DNA of 64,000 bases, taken from Collinsella sp. AM33-4BH. Its GTDB lineage: Bacteria; Actinomycetota; Coriobacteriia; Coriobacteriales; Coriobacteriaceae. The stretch spans positions 1 to 64,000 of the forward strand of contig NZ_QSIN01000003.1 in NCBI RefSeq assembly GCF_003469205.1, read 5' to 3'. The position numbers and the translations under genes were made by a program. The notes beneath the pieces are model-generated. The model had not been told where the DNA came from. It saw nothing but the letters and a program-made list of their open reading frames with translations, and made no database searches. This document shows positions 7,992-16,081 of the stretch, piece after piece; the stretch's first letter is position 1; each line of letters starts with the position of its first letter.

Positions 7992-8006
7992 CGAAGTCCC
8001 CTTCCC

Positions 8007-11000
8007 CTAGGCCCGCGGTACGATCGGGCGGTTAACTTTGGCTAGCATATCAGAAGCGCACGAATCGAGCGCCCAGCTCCGGAAAGCCGAGAACTCCATG
8101 CGCGAGCGCAAGCCCTCCAAATAGCGAATTGACCTGCTCAATTGCACACGGCCGGGGTTTTCGGCCATCGCGATGCGACGGGTGTCGTCAAACCCCGAAA
8201 CGCGACAAAAACCAAGCTCTTCGAAGATTCCCAGGCCGCTTTCCACCGAGCGCTCGTCGACCGGCGTGCGAGCATCGATGGCAAGGCACATCTGCGCGAT
8301 GTCGATATCGCTCGCGCTAAAGGAATCGTCCCCGGTCTTGCCGCGGTTGGAGCGCCACATAGTTTGCAGCGCGCGATAGAGCGTGACGAGCTCGTCGCGC
8401 TCGGGCGCATAGCAGTCGAGTAGGCGCTCGTTAATGCGGGCGTCGCGCGACGAATAGAGCAGGTGAATCACGGCGGGCTGGCCGTCGCGACCGGCGCGGC
8501 CACTCATCTGGTTAAACTCAATCGCGCCAAACGGCATGTGGTAGAGCACGACATGGCGAATATCGGGAAGGTTGACGCCCTCGCCAAAGGCAGAGGTCGA
8601 GACGATGCAGCTGAGGCATCCGTCACGAAACGCCTCCTCTACGCGATGGCGGTCGGCGCGCGTAAGGCCCGCGTTGTAAAAGGCGATATGCGACGCGTAG
8701 TCGGGCACGCGTTTGCGTAGCGTCTTGGCAAGCGCCACGGACTGATCACGCGAGTTGACGTAGATGACGGTCTTCTCCCCCGTCGCGACGATGGACACCA
8801 GGCGGTTTTCGCGGCTCGCAAGATCGCGGTCGTCCTCGAGCTGCAAGTTCTCGCGCACCGTCTCGTCGACCACCGTACGGGTAATCGGCAGCACGCGGGC
8901 AAGCTCCGACACGACCGGAGCCGTTGCGGTGGCGGTCGTGGCCAGAACGACCGGATCGCCCAAGGCCTTGAGGATATCGGGCATGTCGAGGTATGCGCTG
9001 CGGTCGCCGCCCTTGGCAAGACCGGCATGATGCGCCTCATCGATAACGACAAAACCGATACGTCCAGAACGCGCAAAGCGGTCGCGGTGAATGGACAGGA
9101 ACTCGGGCGTCGTGAGCACGATGCCGGTACGGCCCGAAGCCAAGCCGGCAAACACGTCATCGCGCGCCGCCTCCACAGTCTCGCCGGTCAGCACGCCTAC
9201 GCCAATGCCGAGCGCGGCCATCGTCGACGAGAGGTGATAGGCCTGGTCGGCAACGAGCGCGCGCAGCGGATAGACAAAGATGCTCGCACGCCCGCGAAGA
9301 ACCGCCTCGCGCGCGGCGTGCACATGGAAGATAAGAGACTTGCCGCGCCCCGTTCCCATAACGGCCAGAACACTTTGGTGATCGGCCAGGGCGTCGAGTG
9401 CCTCGACCTGAGCGCGGTGCGGCTGGTTCGAGCCGATAAAGCTATGGATAAGCGAGCGCGTCAGCTCGGTATAGGAAAGCTGAGCGAGCGTTTGGCGCTT
9501 GCGGGACTCCAGACGAAGACCGGCGTCCGCAGGCTCCACGCCGCGGCGAAGCTCACATGCCGGGTCGTCAACGCTGGGCGCCGTGGTATCGCGGACCAAG
9601 ACATCCTTAATCATGAGCTTGGGCTTTACGCGACCTTGCCAATGCTCGGCCACCGCCTCGAACACCAAGTCGACGGCGCTGTCGCAATTGATAAGCCTGT
9701 CGATCTGCGGCACACGAAACATGATTGCCGGCACACTCGCGGCGCCATCGGTCGCCACAAAGCGCATGTGCTCGCCGGTTTTGCCCACCACGGCGCGGTC
9801 ACACATCGTCACGCCCTCGGCGGCCAGAAGCGGCACCTTATTGCCCTGGCCAAACGGCTCAAGACGGGAAATCTGCTCTATAGTCTCAATATTCAGCTCG
9901 GAAAGGTCGACCGTGGCGGCAACCTCGTCGATGTCTTCGAAGTCCTCGGCGGGAATCTCCGATAGCACGGCGGAAAGGCGACGACGGAACTCGTCGAGCT
10001 TGGATGTCTCGATGGTCACACCTACCGCACCGGCATGCCCGCCGCGACGAATCAACAGGTCGGAGCAACGCTCGACGGCATCGAACAAGTTGACTTTGCC
10101 CACCGAGCGGCCCGATCCGCGTGCAACGCCGTCCTCGATCGAGAAGAGCAGCGCCGGCACGTGGTAGCGATTGGTCAGGCGGCTCGCCACGATGCCCTTG
10201 ACGCCCTCGTGCCAGCCCTCGCCGCCCACGACGATTGCGCGCCCGCCGTCATAAGTCTCCTCGACCTTCGCCATGGCATCGCGCGTAAGCTCGGCCTCGA
10301 TCTCGCGGCGTTGGCGATTGATTTCCTCGAGCTCGGCTGCCAGTGCACTTGCTTCAATAGGATCACGGGCAAGCAGCAGGTCAAGCGCCAGCTTGGGATC
10401 AGCCATGCGGCCGGCAGCGTTCAGACGAGGGATGAGTGAAAACGACAGGCCGTCGGCCGTAATGGTAGAAAGGTCGGCCTTGGCAAGTGCGGCAAGCGCG
10501 ATATAGCCGGGACGGGCCGTCACGCGCATCTGCTGGATGCCCTCGGCGACCAGTGCGCGATTCTCGGGCGTGAGCGGCATCATGTCGGACACGGTGCCCA
10601 GCGCCGCGACCTCTATCAGCGAACGCCAATACGACGGCTTGCCCAAACGCTCTCCCAGAACCTGCACCAGCTTAAGCGCCACGCCGGCACCGGCAAGCTC
10701 GCGCGAGGGACCCTCGTCCTCGAGCTTGGGGTCGGTCAGGGGCACGCCCTGCGGCACCTGGTCGGACGGCTCGTGATGGTCCGTGACCACCAAATCGATC
10801 CCCAGGCTCTCCAGATAGGAGACCTCTTCCTTGGCAGCAATACCGTTATCGACGGTCACAATCAGGTTGGGTTGGGCGAGCTCGTTGACGCGGTCGAGCG
10901 CCGCACGCGACAGGCCGTAGCCCTCGTCAAAGCGATGCGGGATAAACGGCGTGACGTTGGCGCCAAACGAACGTAGCGCCTCGGTCAACAGACAAGTCGA

Positions 11001-11294
11001 CGTAATGCCGTCGACGTCAAAATCGCCAAAGACGGCGATGCGCTCGTGGCTGCGAATAGCACGCTCAACGCGGTCGGCGACGACCGCCATGCCCGGAATA
11101 ACGAGCGGGTCCGCCCAGTCGCGATCGAGCGAAGGCGTCAAAAACAGCTGGCCTTCTTCGATGGATGTAATGCCGTGCGCAACCATAATGCGCGCCACCA
11201 ACCCGGGTATGCCCAGGCCAGCCGAAAGTTCCTTTTCGAGCTCGGGGTTTTGCCGAGCGACCGCCCAGCGATGCGTCGTCTTAAGCGATGACAT
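8007..11294 (-). CDS. recJ: RecJ exonuclease fused to a RecQ-like helicase
   Basis: A single uninterrupted frame of 1,095 residues joins two enzymes. Residues 1 to about 570 are RecJ: FGDFDVDG (89-96), the DHH motif TDHHEPS (171-177), DHHA1 with SGRSVGKVNL and RRGGHAGAVG, and the OB domain. Residues from about 600 on are a superfamily II helicase: Walker A GTGRGKS (647-653), VIDEAHH (750-756) and motif VI QMSGRAGRDG (929-938). No HRDC domain was seen. RecJ degrades single-stranded DNA 5'-3' and RecQ unwinds for it, so the fusion would couple the two steps. ATG at 11294 fits the usual RecJ N-terminus; a GTG at 11339 is an alternative. Confidence 0.92.
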   Translation of the reverse strand: MSSLKTTHRWAVARQNPELEKELSAGLGIPGLVARIMVAHGITSIEEGQLFLTPSLDRDWADPLVIPGMAVVADRVERAIRSHERIAVFGDFDVDGITSTCLLTEALRSFGANVTPFIPHRFDEGYGLSRAALDRVNELAQPNLIVTVDNGIAAKEEVSYLESLGIDLVVTDHHEPSDQVPQGVPLTDPKLEDEGPSRELAGAGVALKLVQVLGERLGKPSYWRSLIEVAALGTVSDMMPLTPENRALVAEGIQQMRVTARPGYIALAALAKADLSTITADGLSFSLIPRLNAAGRMADPKLALDLLLARDPIEASALAAELEEINRQRREIEAELTRDAMAKVEETYDGGRAIVVGGEGWHEGVKGIVASRLTNRYHVPALLFSIEDGVARGSGRSVGKVNLFDAVERCSDLLIRRGGHAGAVGVTIETSKLDEFRRRLSAVLSEIPAEDFEDIDEVAATVDLSELNIETIEQISRLEPFGQGNKVPLLAAEGVTMCDRAVVGKTGEHMRFVATDGAASVPAIMFRVPQIDRLINCDSAVDLVFEAVAEHWQGRVKPKLMIKDVLVRDTTAPSVDDPACELRRGVEPADAGLRLESRKRQTLAQLSYTELTRSLIHSFIGSNQPHRAQVEALDALADHQSVLAVMGTGRGKSLIFHVHAAREAVLRGRASIFVYPLRALVADQAYHLSSTMAALGIGVGVLTGETVEAARDDVFAGLASGRTGIVLTTPEFLSIHRDRFARSGRIGFVVIDEAHHAGLAKGGDRSAYLDMPDILKALGDPVVLATTATATAPVVSELARVLPITRTVVDETVRENLQLEDDRDLASRENRLVSIVATGEKTVIYVNSRDQSVALAKTLRKRVPDYASHIAFYNAGLTRADRHRVEEAFRDGCLSCIVSTSAFGEGVNLPDIRHVVLYHMPFGAIEFNQMSGRAGRDGQPAVIHLLYSSRDARINERLLDCYAPERDELVTLYRALQTMWRSNRGKTGDDSFSASDIDIAQMCLAIDARTPVDERSVESGLGIFEELGFCRVSGFDDTRRIAMAENPGRVQLSRSIRYLEGLRSRMEFSAFRSWALDSCASDMLAKVNRPIVPRA

Positions 11295-11402
11295 AGGCGC
11301 CCACCCCCGATAGGGGCAGGTCGCCGCGATACCTCTCACGGTTCATAGCGATGAGTCCTCTGTGTATGCCCGCTTCGGCAGGCAGATCTGTTGAACGGAT
11401 TT

Positions 11403-11408
11403 ATTATA
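11403..11408 (-). promoter_or_regulatory. -10 element for recJ-helicase transcript
   Basis: A perfect TATAAT on the minus strand lies about 110 bases upstream of the chosen start. A GTTGTG/TTGTGC stretch 15-16 bases further upstream may be the -35. The rest of this divergent gap (11295-11569) contains short palindromes, CTCGAA-ATA-TTCGAG and GAGGG...CCCTC, which could be operators for the BASS gene. Confidence 0.5.
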
Positions 11409-11569
11409 CCGTGCGGCACGGACGCACAACGTCCAGCACGCCGCGGTTTCGATAAACGAGGGCGGTAATACCCTCGAAATATTCGAGCGTTTCTGACGCA
11501 CGGACGCATGCGAGCGTCTAGCATATCCATTCAAAACGGATTCACGAGCAAAGGGAGTCGCAAGCGCAT

Positions 11570-12568
11570 ATGAAGCAATGGGTTGGACTGGGAAAGTTCC
11601 TCGCAGGGCATATGCAGATCATCGTTCCGATTTGCGTGGCGCTCGGCGTGCTCTTTCCCCAGCAGATCGGCGTGCTCAAGCCCATTGTTCCCGCCCTCTT
11701 CGCCTTTATGACGTTCCAAGGCGCGCTCAGTAACACCTTCCACCAGGTCGCTGAGGTGTTCCGCCGTCCCCTGCACCTGATTTTGGCGCTGCTCGTCTCG
11801 GCGGTGCTCATTCCCATAGCAGCCTATGCCATAGGGTCACTCTTCTTTGGCTCCAACCCCAACCTTGTCTGCGGCATCGTGCTCGAGTACAGCGTACCCG
11901 TGGCAGTCACCGCCTTTATGTGGATTAGTATGTTCGGCGGCAACGGCCCGCTCGCGCTCACCATCATCCTGACGTCCTCGGTTATCTCGCCTGTGACGAT
12001 TCCGCTCACGCTGAAGCTCTTGCTGGGTGCCACCGTCTCGATCGATGTGCCGAGCATGATGCAGGACATGGCCTTTATGATCGCCATCCCCGCCGTGCTC
12101 GGCATCGTGATCAACGAGCTCACGCGCGGATGGGGACACGAGAAACTCTCCCCCGCGCTTTCGCCCGCCTGCAAGTTCATGATGATGGGTGTCATCGCCT
12201 CCAACTCCACCGCCATGAGCGAGTACGTGCTACACATGAATGCGGTGCGCCTGGAAGTCGCCCTCTTTATTTTGACCTTCGCCATCAGCGGCTTTGTCGT
12301 CGGCATTCTGGTCGCCCGCGCGTTGCACCTGCCGTATAGCGAGACGACCACCATGTGCTTTACCTGCGGCATGCGCAATATCTCTTCGGGCGCCGTCATC
12401 GCCACGCAGTATTTTCCCGGCGAGGTCGTGTTTCCCGTCATGTGCGGAACGCTGTTTCAGCAGGTGCTCGCCTCGGTTATCGGACATCTCTTTGAGCGAC
12501 TGACCGGCGAGGAGCGCGCCAAACAGCGCAAGCGGGTCAAGGCCGGGCGCGACGCGATGGCACGCTAG
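11570..12568 (+). CDS. Bile acid:sodium symporter family (BASS) transporter
   Basis: The 332-residue membrane protein has about nine to ten hydrophobic helices and lacks a signal peptide. FAFMTFQGAL, the ECS-type region GIVLEYSVPVAVTAF, and TCGMRNISSGAVIA fit the BASS (SbtR/ASBT-like) fold, in which discontinuous helices bind sodium. Family members carry bile acids, pantothenate, pyruvate or other organic anions, so the substrate is open. GGGAG lies before the ATG. It is transcribed alone, divergently from recJ. The C-terminus is a basic tail (KQRKRVKAGRD). Confidence 0.85.
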   Translation: MKQWVGLGKFLAGHMQIIVPICVALGVLFPQQIGVLKPIVPALFAFMTFQGALSNTFHQVAEVFRRPLHLILALLVSAVLIPIAAYAIGSLFFGSNPNLVCGIVLEYSVPVAVTAFMWISMFGGNGPLALTIILTSSVISPVTIPLTLKLLLGATVSIDVPSMMQDMAFMIAIPAVLGIVINELTRGWGHEKLSPALSPACKFMMMGVIASNSTAMSEYVLHMNAVRLEVALFILTFAISGFVVGILVARALHLPYSETTTMCFTCGMRNISSGAVIATQYFPGEVVFPVMCGTLFQQVLASVIGHLFERLTGEERAKQRKRVKAGRDAMAR

Positions 12569-12598
12569 GCAGCACACTTTTCGCAGGCGCTCGCCTTG

Positions 12599-13396
12599 CT
12601 ATACGAGCGTTTCCAGATGCGCGCGTAGGCGCTCAGCATCGATATAGAGCGTGGTCTCGGCATTAACCTGGGCCAGACGATAGCCCACGAAGTAGGGCGA
12701 TACCACCCAACGTGGCAACGCCTTGGCAATGGTCCGGCCGTCCATGTGGTAGAAGAACAAGTTGTACGACTCCGCGCGACCGCCGTGGTGTTCGTGCAGG
12801 ATATAGCGCAGGGCCACCTGAATCGCATCGGCAAACAGGTCCGCTTCGGCTTGGTCGCGGGCGTCGTCGCTGGCGGCGATTCCCTGTGGAGCCGAGACGT
12901 TGACCTCAAAGAATCCCATGATCGGCTCGGTTGAGATGTTGACCGAGATTCTCCCCTGCCGCCAGACATTGATGCCTTCGAAATTGGCGGAAGTCAGCGA
13001 AGCATAGCCGTCTTCCTGCTCAAAACCCACAATCTGCATGTGAGGATGGACGAGGCTGCCGCCCGAAAGCGGGCCTTTGTTCTTGTACATGAGCACGCTG
13101 AGGTACTGTTGGGAATCGATCATCTGCTGCCAACAGCCCAGGGCAAACCGCATCACATGATGCAGCTCATCCGGTTCATAGGTCGCCAGGTCGGCGTCGT
13201 GATTGGCCGACTCGATCAATACGGTCTGACGGGTGGCCCGCAAGGTCTTGAACTTATTCTCGAGCCAGATGCAGTCACCATCGCGCTCGATGATGTTGGC
13301 GAGCCCCTCCGTGTCGCAAAAGGGGCACGCGGTGCCAGGGCGACGATTATCGTCGGGCTTACCGTTCGCCTGCTGAACGTCAAATACCAGCGCCAC
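12599..13396 (-). CDS. DUF4931/GalT-like nucleotidyltransferase family protein
   Basis: The 265-residue protein resembles galactose-1-phosphate uridylyltransferase. A possible zinc knuckle CPFC sits at residues 24-27. The active-site-like HPHMQ motif (in GGSLVHPHMQI) matches the HxHxQ of the HIT/GalT superfamily. I recognise it as the DUF4931 group; the donor and acceptor are unknown. A GTG start at 13396 has GGAGG eight bases upstream, and this site lies inside the 3' end of cutC. The cutC stop is three bases away, indicating translational coupling. Confidence 0.7.
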   Translation of the reverse strand: MALVFDVQQANGKPDDNRRPGTACPFCDTEGLANIIERDGDCIWLENKFKTLRATRQTVLIESANHDADLATYEPDELHHVMRFALGCWQQMIDSQQYLSVLMYKNKGPLSGGSLVHPHMQIVGFEQEDGYASLTSANFEGINVWRQGRISVNISTEPIMGFFEVNVSAPQGIAASDDARDQAEADLFADAIQVALRYILHEHHGGRAESYNLFFYHMDGRTIAKALPRWVVSPYFVGYRLAQVNAETTLYIDAERLRAHLETLV

Positions 13397-13399
13397 GGG

Positions 13400-14077
13400 T
13401 TATACCTCCAACGGCACGATCTTGGTGCCATGGAGCTCGGAGACGCCTAGCGCCGCTGCGACCGCGTCGCGATTTGCCGTAGTGATGCCGCCGCCGGGAA
13501 GGATGGTCAAACGATCGCCCGCATACTCGATTAAACGAGCCAGGTGATCGAAATTATCCTCGATCGACGTACCGGCCGCGCCGCCATGCGTGAGGATGCG
13601 CGTAACGCCGCAGTCGGCAAGTGTATCAATCGCATCGAGCTGAGCCTCGGGCGAAAGCTGGTCAAATGCCATGTGGAAGGTGATGTCAAGGGACTCGCGC
13701 TTGCACTCCTCGGTCGCGCAACCCGTAGCCATAACGAGGGCGCCAAGGGTGAGCTCGTCGAGCGCCCAGCCGCCGGCACAGGGCTTGCAGCAGCCAAAGA
13801 CCAAGCCGTCAACGCCGGCGCTTACGGCAAGGCCCAGGTCCATCTCCATCATGCGCAGCTCGTCTTGGTTGTAATGAAAGTCACCGCCACGCGGGCGAAT
13901 CATGCACATCACTCGCGCGTCATGCTCGTGAGCATAGCTGACTGTAGCGCTGATAACACCGGCCGAGGGTGTAGTGCCACCGACGGCAAGGTTGTCGCAC
14001 AGTTCAATACGCCTTGCACCGGCATCGATAGCCGCCGGCACCCGCTCAAAGTTCTCGGCACAAAACTCGTACAGCAT
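13400..14077 (-). CDS. cutC: CutC family protein
   Basis: The 225-residue TIM-barrel protein begins MLYEFCAENFERVPAAIDAG. It contains RIELCDNLAVGGTTPS, MIRPRGGDF, DGLVFGCC, FHMAFD and LTHGGAAGTS, which are hallmarks of CutC. The family was named for copper tolerance in E. coli, but its biochemical role remains uncertain. ATG at 14077 has GGGGGT upstream and matches the family N-terminus. The longer frame beyond it runs through palindromic repeats and is not coding. It is paired with the GalT-like gene. Confidence 0.9.
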   Translation of the reverse strand: MLYEFCAENFERVPAAIDAGARRIELCDNLAVGGTTPSAGVISATVSYAHEHDARVMCMIRPRGGDFHYNQDELRMMEMDLGLAVSAGVDGLVFGCCKPCAGGWALDELTLGALVMATGCATEECKRESLDITFHMAFDQLSPEAQLDAIDTLADCGVTRILTHGGAAGTSIEDNFDHLARLIEYAGDRLTILPGGGITTANRDAVAAALGVSELHGTKIVPLEV

Positions 14078-14135
14078 AGATAGACCCCCAAAGACAGCAG
14101 ATGTTTTCCGACGGGCATTGTCACACATCCCCATG

Positions 14136-14204
14136 AAGTTGCGGTGGAATAGGGACTGTTTTGGCCTCTGGAGCCCGTATTCAGTCCCTATTTCACCGCA
14201 ACTT
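14136..14204. repeat. Inverted repeat with AGGGACT arms
   Basis: The 23-base arms (14136-14158 and 14182-14204) are nearly perfect complements, beginning AAGTTGCGGTGGAATAGGGA. They enclose a 23-base spacer. This is a REP/MITE-like hairpin upstream of cutC. Confidence 0.85.
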
Positions 14205-14207
14205 AAA

Positions 14208-14241
14208 GGGGTGCTGACCGAAATGGTCAGCACCCCTTTTT
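14208..14241 (+). terminator. Perfect hairpin with T-tract
   Basis: GGGGTGCTGACC-GAAAT-GGTCAGCACCCC is followed by five T. No plus-strand gene ends here, so it either blocks read-through or is part of the repeat cluster. Confidence 0.7.
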
Positions 14242-14253
14242 GCTGTATAGAAG

Positions 14254-14309
14254 TAGTCGTTGGGGACGTTCTTAAACGACTATTCATTCAAGAACGTCCC
14301 CAACGACTA
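14254..14309. repeat. Palindromic element, copy 1 (GGGGACGTTCTT)
   Basis: The arms 14254-14273 and 14290-14309 are exact 20-base complements starting TAGTCGTTGGGGACG, with a 16-base spacer. The same element recurs at 15833-15888, so the two copies bracket the padR module. It looks like a mobile REP unit. Confidence 0.9.
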
Positions 14310-14472
14310 TCCCGGGATGAGGCACGCTTTGGTGCGGGAAGGTAGCTGCTCAGAAATGTGGTCGAATGAGAGTTGCATCAAAGGAGCACTGGTTGGTGTT
14401 TCGCGCGATGCGTCAACCGACACTCGTCGCTATACCGGGGACAGACAGACCGGACTCCCTATACGACAACTG

Positions 14473-14520
14473 TTGACATCATATACTATGTGTCATATAG
14501 TAGGTGTTGCACAGTATACT
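14473..14520 (+). promoter_or_regulatory. padR promoter with overlapping operator
   Basis: The -35 TTGACA (14473-14478) and -10 TATAGT (14496-14501) are separated by exactly 17 bases. A dyad TACTAT-N7-ATAGTA (14484-14502) covers the spacer and the -10. A further partial copy, GTATACTAC, follows. The layout suggests that the PadR protein represses its own operon. Confidence 0.75.
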
Positions 14521-14538
14521 ACGAAAGGAGGTGTGCGG

Positions 14539-14859
14539 ATGGAGGCACAGATGAAGCGCGGCTTCCTCGAGGCCTGCGTGCTCGCGGCCGTCTCGGGCGA
14601 GGAATCCTACGGCTATCAGATCGTGAAGGACGTGCCCGCGAGCATGGGGCTCACGGAGTCCACGCTCTATCCGTTGCTCAAGCGCCTGGAGAAAGCGGGG
14701 TGCATCACGGCGCGCTCCGCCGAGCACAACGGGCGGCTGCGAAGGTACTACCGCATCACGGAAACCGGGCATGAGCGTATCGCCGAGTTCCTCGCCGAAT
14801 GGCCATCCGTGCAGGAAATCTACCGTTACGTGAAGGGAGCGCACCATGACGCGCGATGA
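14539..14859 (+). CDS. PadR family transcriptional regulator
   Basis: The 106-residue protein has the PadR winged helix: a short N-terminal helix KRGFLEACVLAAVSG, SYGYQIVKD, STLYPLLKRLEKAG and the wing RRYYRITETGHERI. PadR proteins repress their own and neighbouring genes. ATG at 14539 has AAAGGAGGTG upstream. The promoter carries a dyad overlapping the -10, consistent with autorepression. The stop overlaps the next gene by 14 bases. PadR plus DUF1700 plus DUF4097 is a common cassette for envelope-stress-type regulation. Confidence 0.92.
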   Translation: MEAQMKRGFLEACVLAAVSGEESYGYQIVKDVPASMGLTESTLYPLLKRLEKAGCITARSAEHNGRLRRYYRITETGHERIAEFLAEWPSVQEIYRYVKGAHHDAR

Positions 14860-15478
14860 GTTCTTGAACCGGCTGGGCGAGCTTCTGGCCTGCCTGCCGG
14901 CAGATCAGGTAAGGGAAACGCAGGAGTTCTACGCGGAGGCCATCGCCGACCGTATGGAGGACGGCATGACGGAGGCCGAGGCTGTGGCCGCCATGGGCAC
15001 GCTCGGTGAGGTCGCCGAGGCAACGCTCGACGAACTGCCCGCCGTGCCGCGCGCAATTGCGAGGACCAAGCGCAAGAGCACGGCGCTTCTATGGGCGCTC
15101 GCCATCGTGGGCTCTCCGGTATGGATTCCGCTGCTGCTCGCGTTCGTCGCCGTTGCCGCTACAGTCTACATCTGCATTTGGGTTCTTGCGCTCTGCGTGT
15201 GGATCGTGGCCGCGGCATTCGGGGGCGCGGGCGTGGTGGGGCTCCTGTTCACCGCGGACGGCATCATTATCGGGCATGTTCCGTACGTTTTAACCTCGAT
15301 GGGAATGGGATTCGTTTCCATCGGTGTGGCGCTCCTCGCGGGAGCCGGTGCCTGGACGGCGTCCAAGCAGATCGCGTGCCTCTCTGCCCTTTGGGCGAAG
15401 AAAGCCGTTTCGCCCTTCTGGAAAGATCGAGGCAATAAGAGCCGCAGGGGCGCTGAAGCGGCGCCGCTTACGGCATAG
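14846..15478 (+). CDS. DUF1700 (HAAS-domain) membrane protein
   Basis: The 210-residue protein begins with a soluble domain (MTRDEFLNRLGELLACLPADQ, then EAIADRMEDGMTEAEAVAAMG) typical of DUF1700/HAAS. Four or so hydrophobic segments follow, between residues 78 and 180, and then a basic tail. This family pairs with PadR regulators and is thought to transmit membrane signals; the ligand is unknown. It overlaps padR by 14 bases, with GGGAG inside padR, so translation is coupled. Confidence 0.85.
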   Translation: MTRDEFLNRLGELLACLPADQVRETQEFYAEAIADRMEDGMTEAEAVAAMGTLGEVAEATLDELPAVPRAIARTKRKSTALLWALAIVGSPVWIPLLLAFVAVAATVYICIWVLALCVWIVAAAFGGAGVVGLLFTADGIIIGHVPYVLTSMGMGFVSIGVALLAGAGAWTASKQIACLSALWAKKAVSPFWKDRGNKSRRGAEAAPLTA

Positions 15479-15492
15479 GAAGGAGTGCAAAC

Positions 15493-15756
15493 ATGTCCAG
15501 CGTAAAAAAGATTTACCTTGCCGTAGCGGGTGGGCTTGTTGCCACGGGGCTCGTCCTGGCTGCTATCGGATTTGTGGCCTCCGGCTTTAACCTCGCTGTG
15601 TTCAACACACAGATCGACCTGCGCGATGACACCATCATTCTGGGTGGTGTTGAAATAGACGACCCGACAGGGCTTCCGCTCATCGAGCAGCTTGCCGAGG
15701 TCGGCGAGATCCATATTGGATCTGCAACGGCTGGTTCGTCTTCTCCTCGCAAATGA
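15493..15756 (+). CDS. Truncated DUF4097-type protein
   Basis: The 87-residue product has a hydrophobic N-terminal anchor (residues 6-30) followed by a short region ending EIHIGSATAGSSSPRK. Its position after PadR and DUF1700 and its start suggest the third cassette member, a DUF4097 beta-strand-repeat protein, which is normally over 200 residues. The frame ends where sequence resembling parB on the opposite strand begins (about 15738). I infer that the 3' part was lost by recombination. AAGGAG precedes the ATG. Confidence 0.55.
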   Translation: MSSVKKIYLAVAGGLVATGLVLAAIGFVASGFNLAVFNTQIDLRDDTIILGGVEIDDPTGLPLIEQLAEVGEIHIGSATAGSSSPRK

Positions 15757-15830
15757 TCGAGCTCGTAGCGGCCATCCCCCTTCGGGCACACCACGACGGG
15801 CGTGAGCACGCCGCGCTCGGAGCCTTTTGA
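15738..15830 (-). pseudogene. ParB-like gene fragment
   Basis: On the minus strand the translation reads GSERGVLTPVVVCPKGDGRY, which resembles the N-terminal ParB/Spo0J nuclease-like domain (GVLTPVVV...GRYEL). It lacks a start, continues into unrelated sequence, and abuts the truncated DUF4097 gene. It may be a relic of a plasmid or integrative element. Confidence 0.4.
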
Positions 15831-15832
15831 CC

Positions 15833-15888
15833 TAGTCGTTGGGGACGTTCTTAAACGACAAGTCATTCAAGAACGTCCCCAGCGACTA
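15833..15888. repeat. Palindromic element, copy 2 (GGGGACGTTCTT)
   Basis: The arms 15833-15852 and 15869-15888 match copy 1 at 14254-14309 except for a few bases in the spacer and one in an arm. The two copies lie in the same layout on either side of the padR cassette. Confidence 0.9.
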
Positions 15889-15938
15889 CCCCAAATGTCA
15901 GAACCAAAGCAACGCCGCAGGCAGAGGACGGACAGCGA

Positions 15939-16039
15939 GCGGGCGCCAGAGCGAACAAATTGGCATGAAAAGAGGGCGGCATAGACCTTCTGGTCATGCC
16001 GCCCTCTTTGAATGACAAGTTGTCGCTCTGGCGCCCGCG
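15939..16039. repeat. Outer inverted repeat around a terminator
   Basis: GCGGGCGCCAGAGCGA pairs with TCGCTCTGGCGCCCGC at 16023-16038. It encloses the terminator hairpin at 15969-16009, giving a two-level cruciform. This resembles a REP element that has captured a terminator or evolved into one. Confidence 0.75.
15969..16009. terminator. Strong bidirectional terminator downstream of livF
   Basis: AAAGAGGGCGGCATAGACC-TTCT-GGTCATGCCGCCCTCTTT is an 18-19 bp stem with A and T flanks, so it can act in both directions. It ends the minus-strand liv operon and blocks plus-strand transcription from the padR cassette. Confidence 0.85.
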
Positions 16040-16081
16040 CAGCGTCGGCCGGTCCGCCGTTCGGTAGAACGGCGGAACCTC

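Noticed and set aside
15738..15830. Complete parB gene
   Set aside because: Only about 20 residues resemble ParB; there is no start codon and the frame continues into unrelated sequence.
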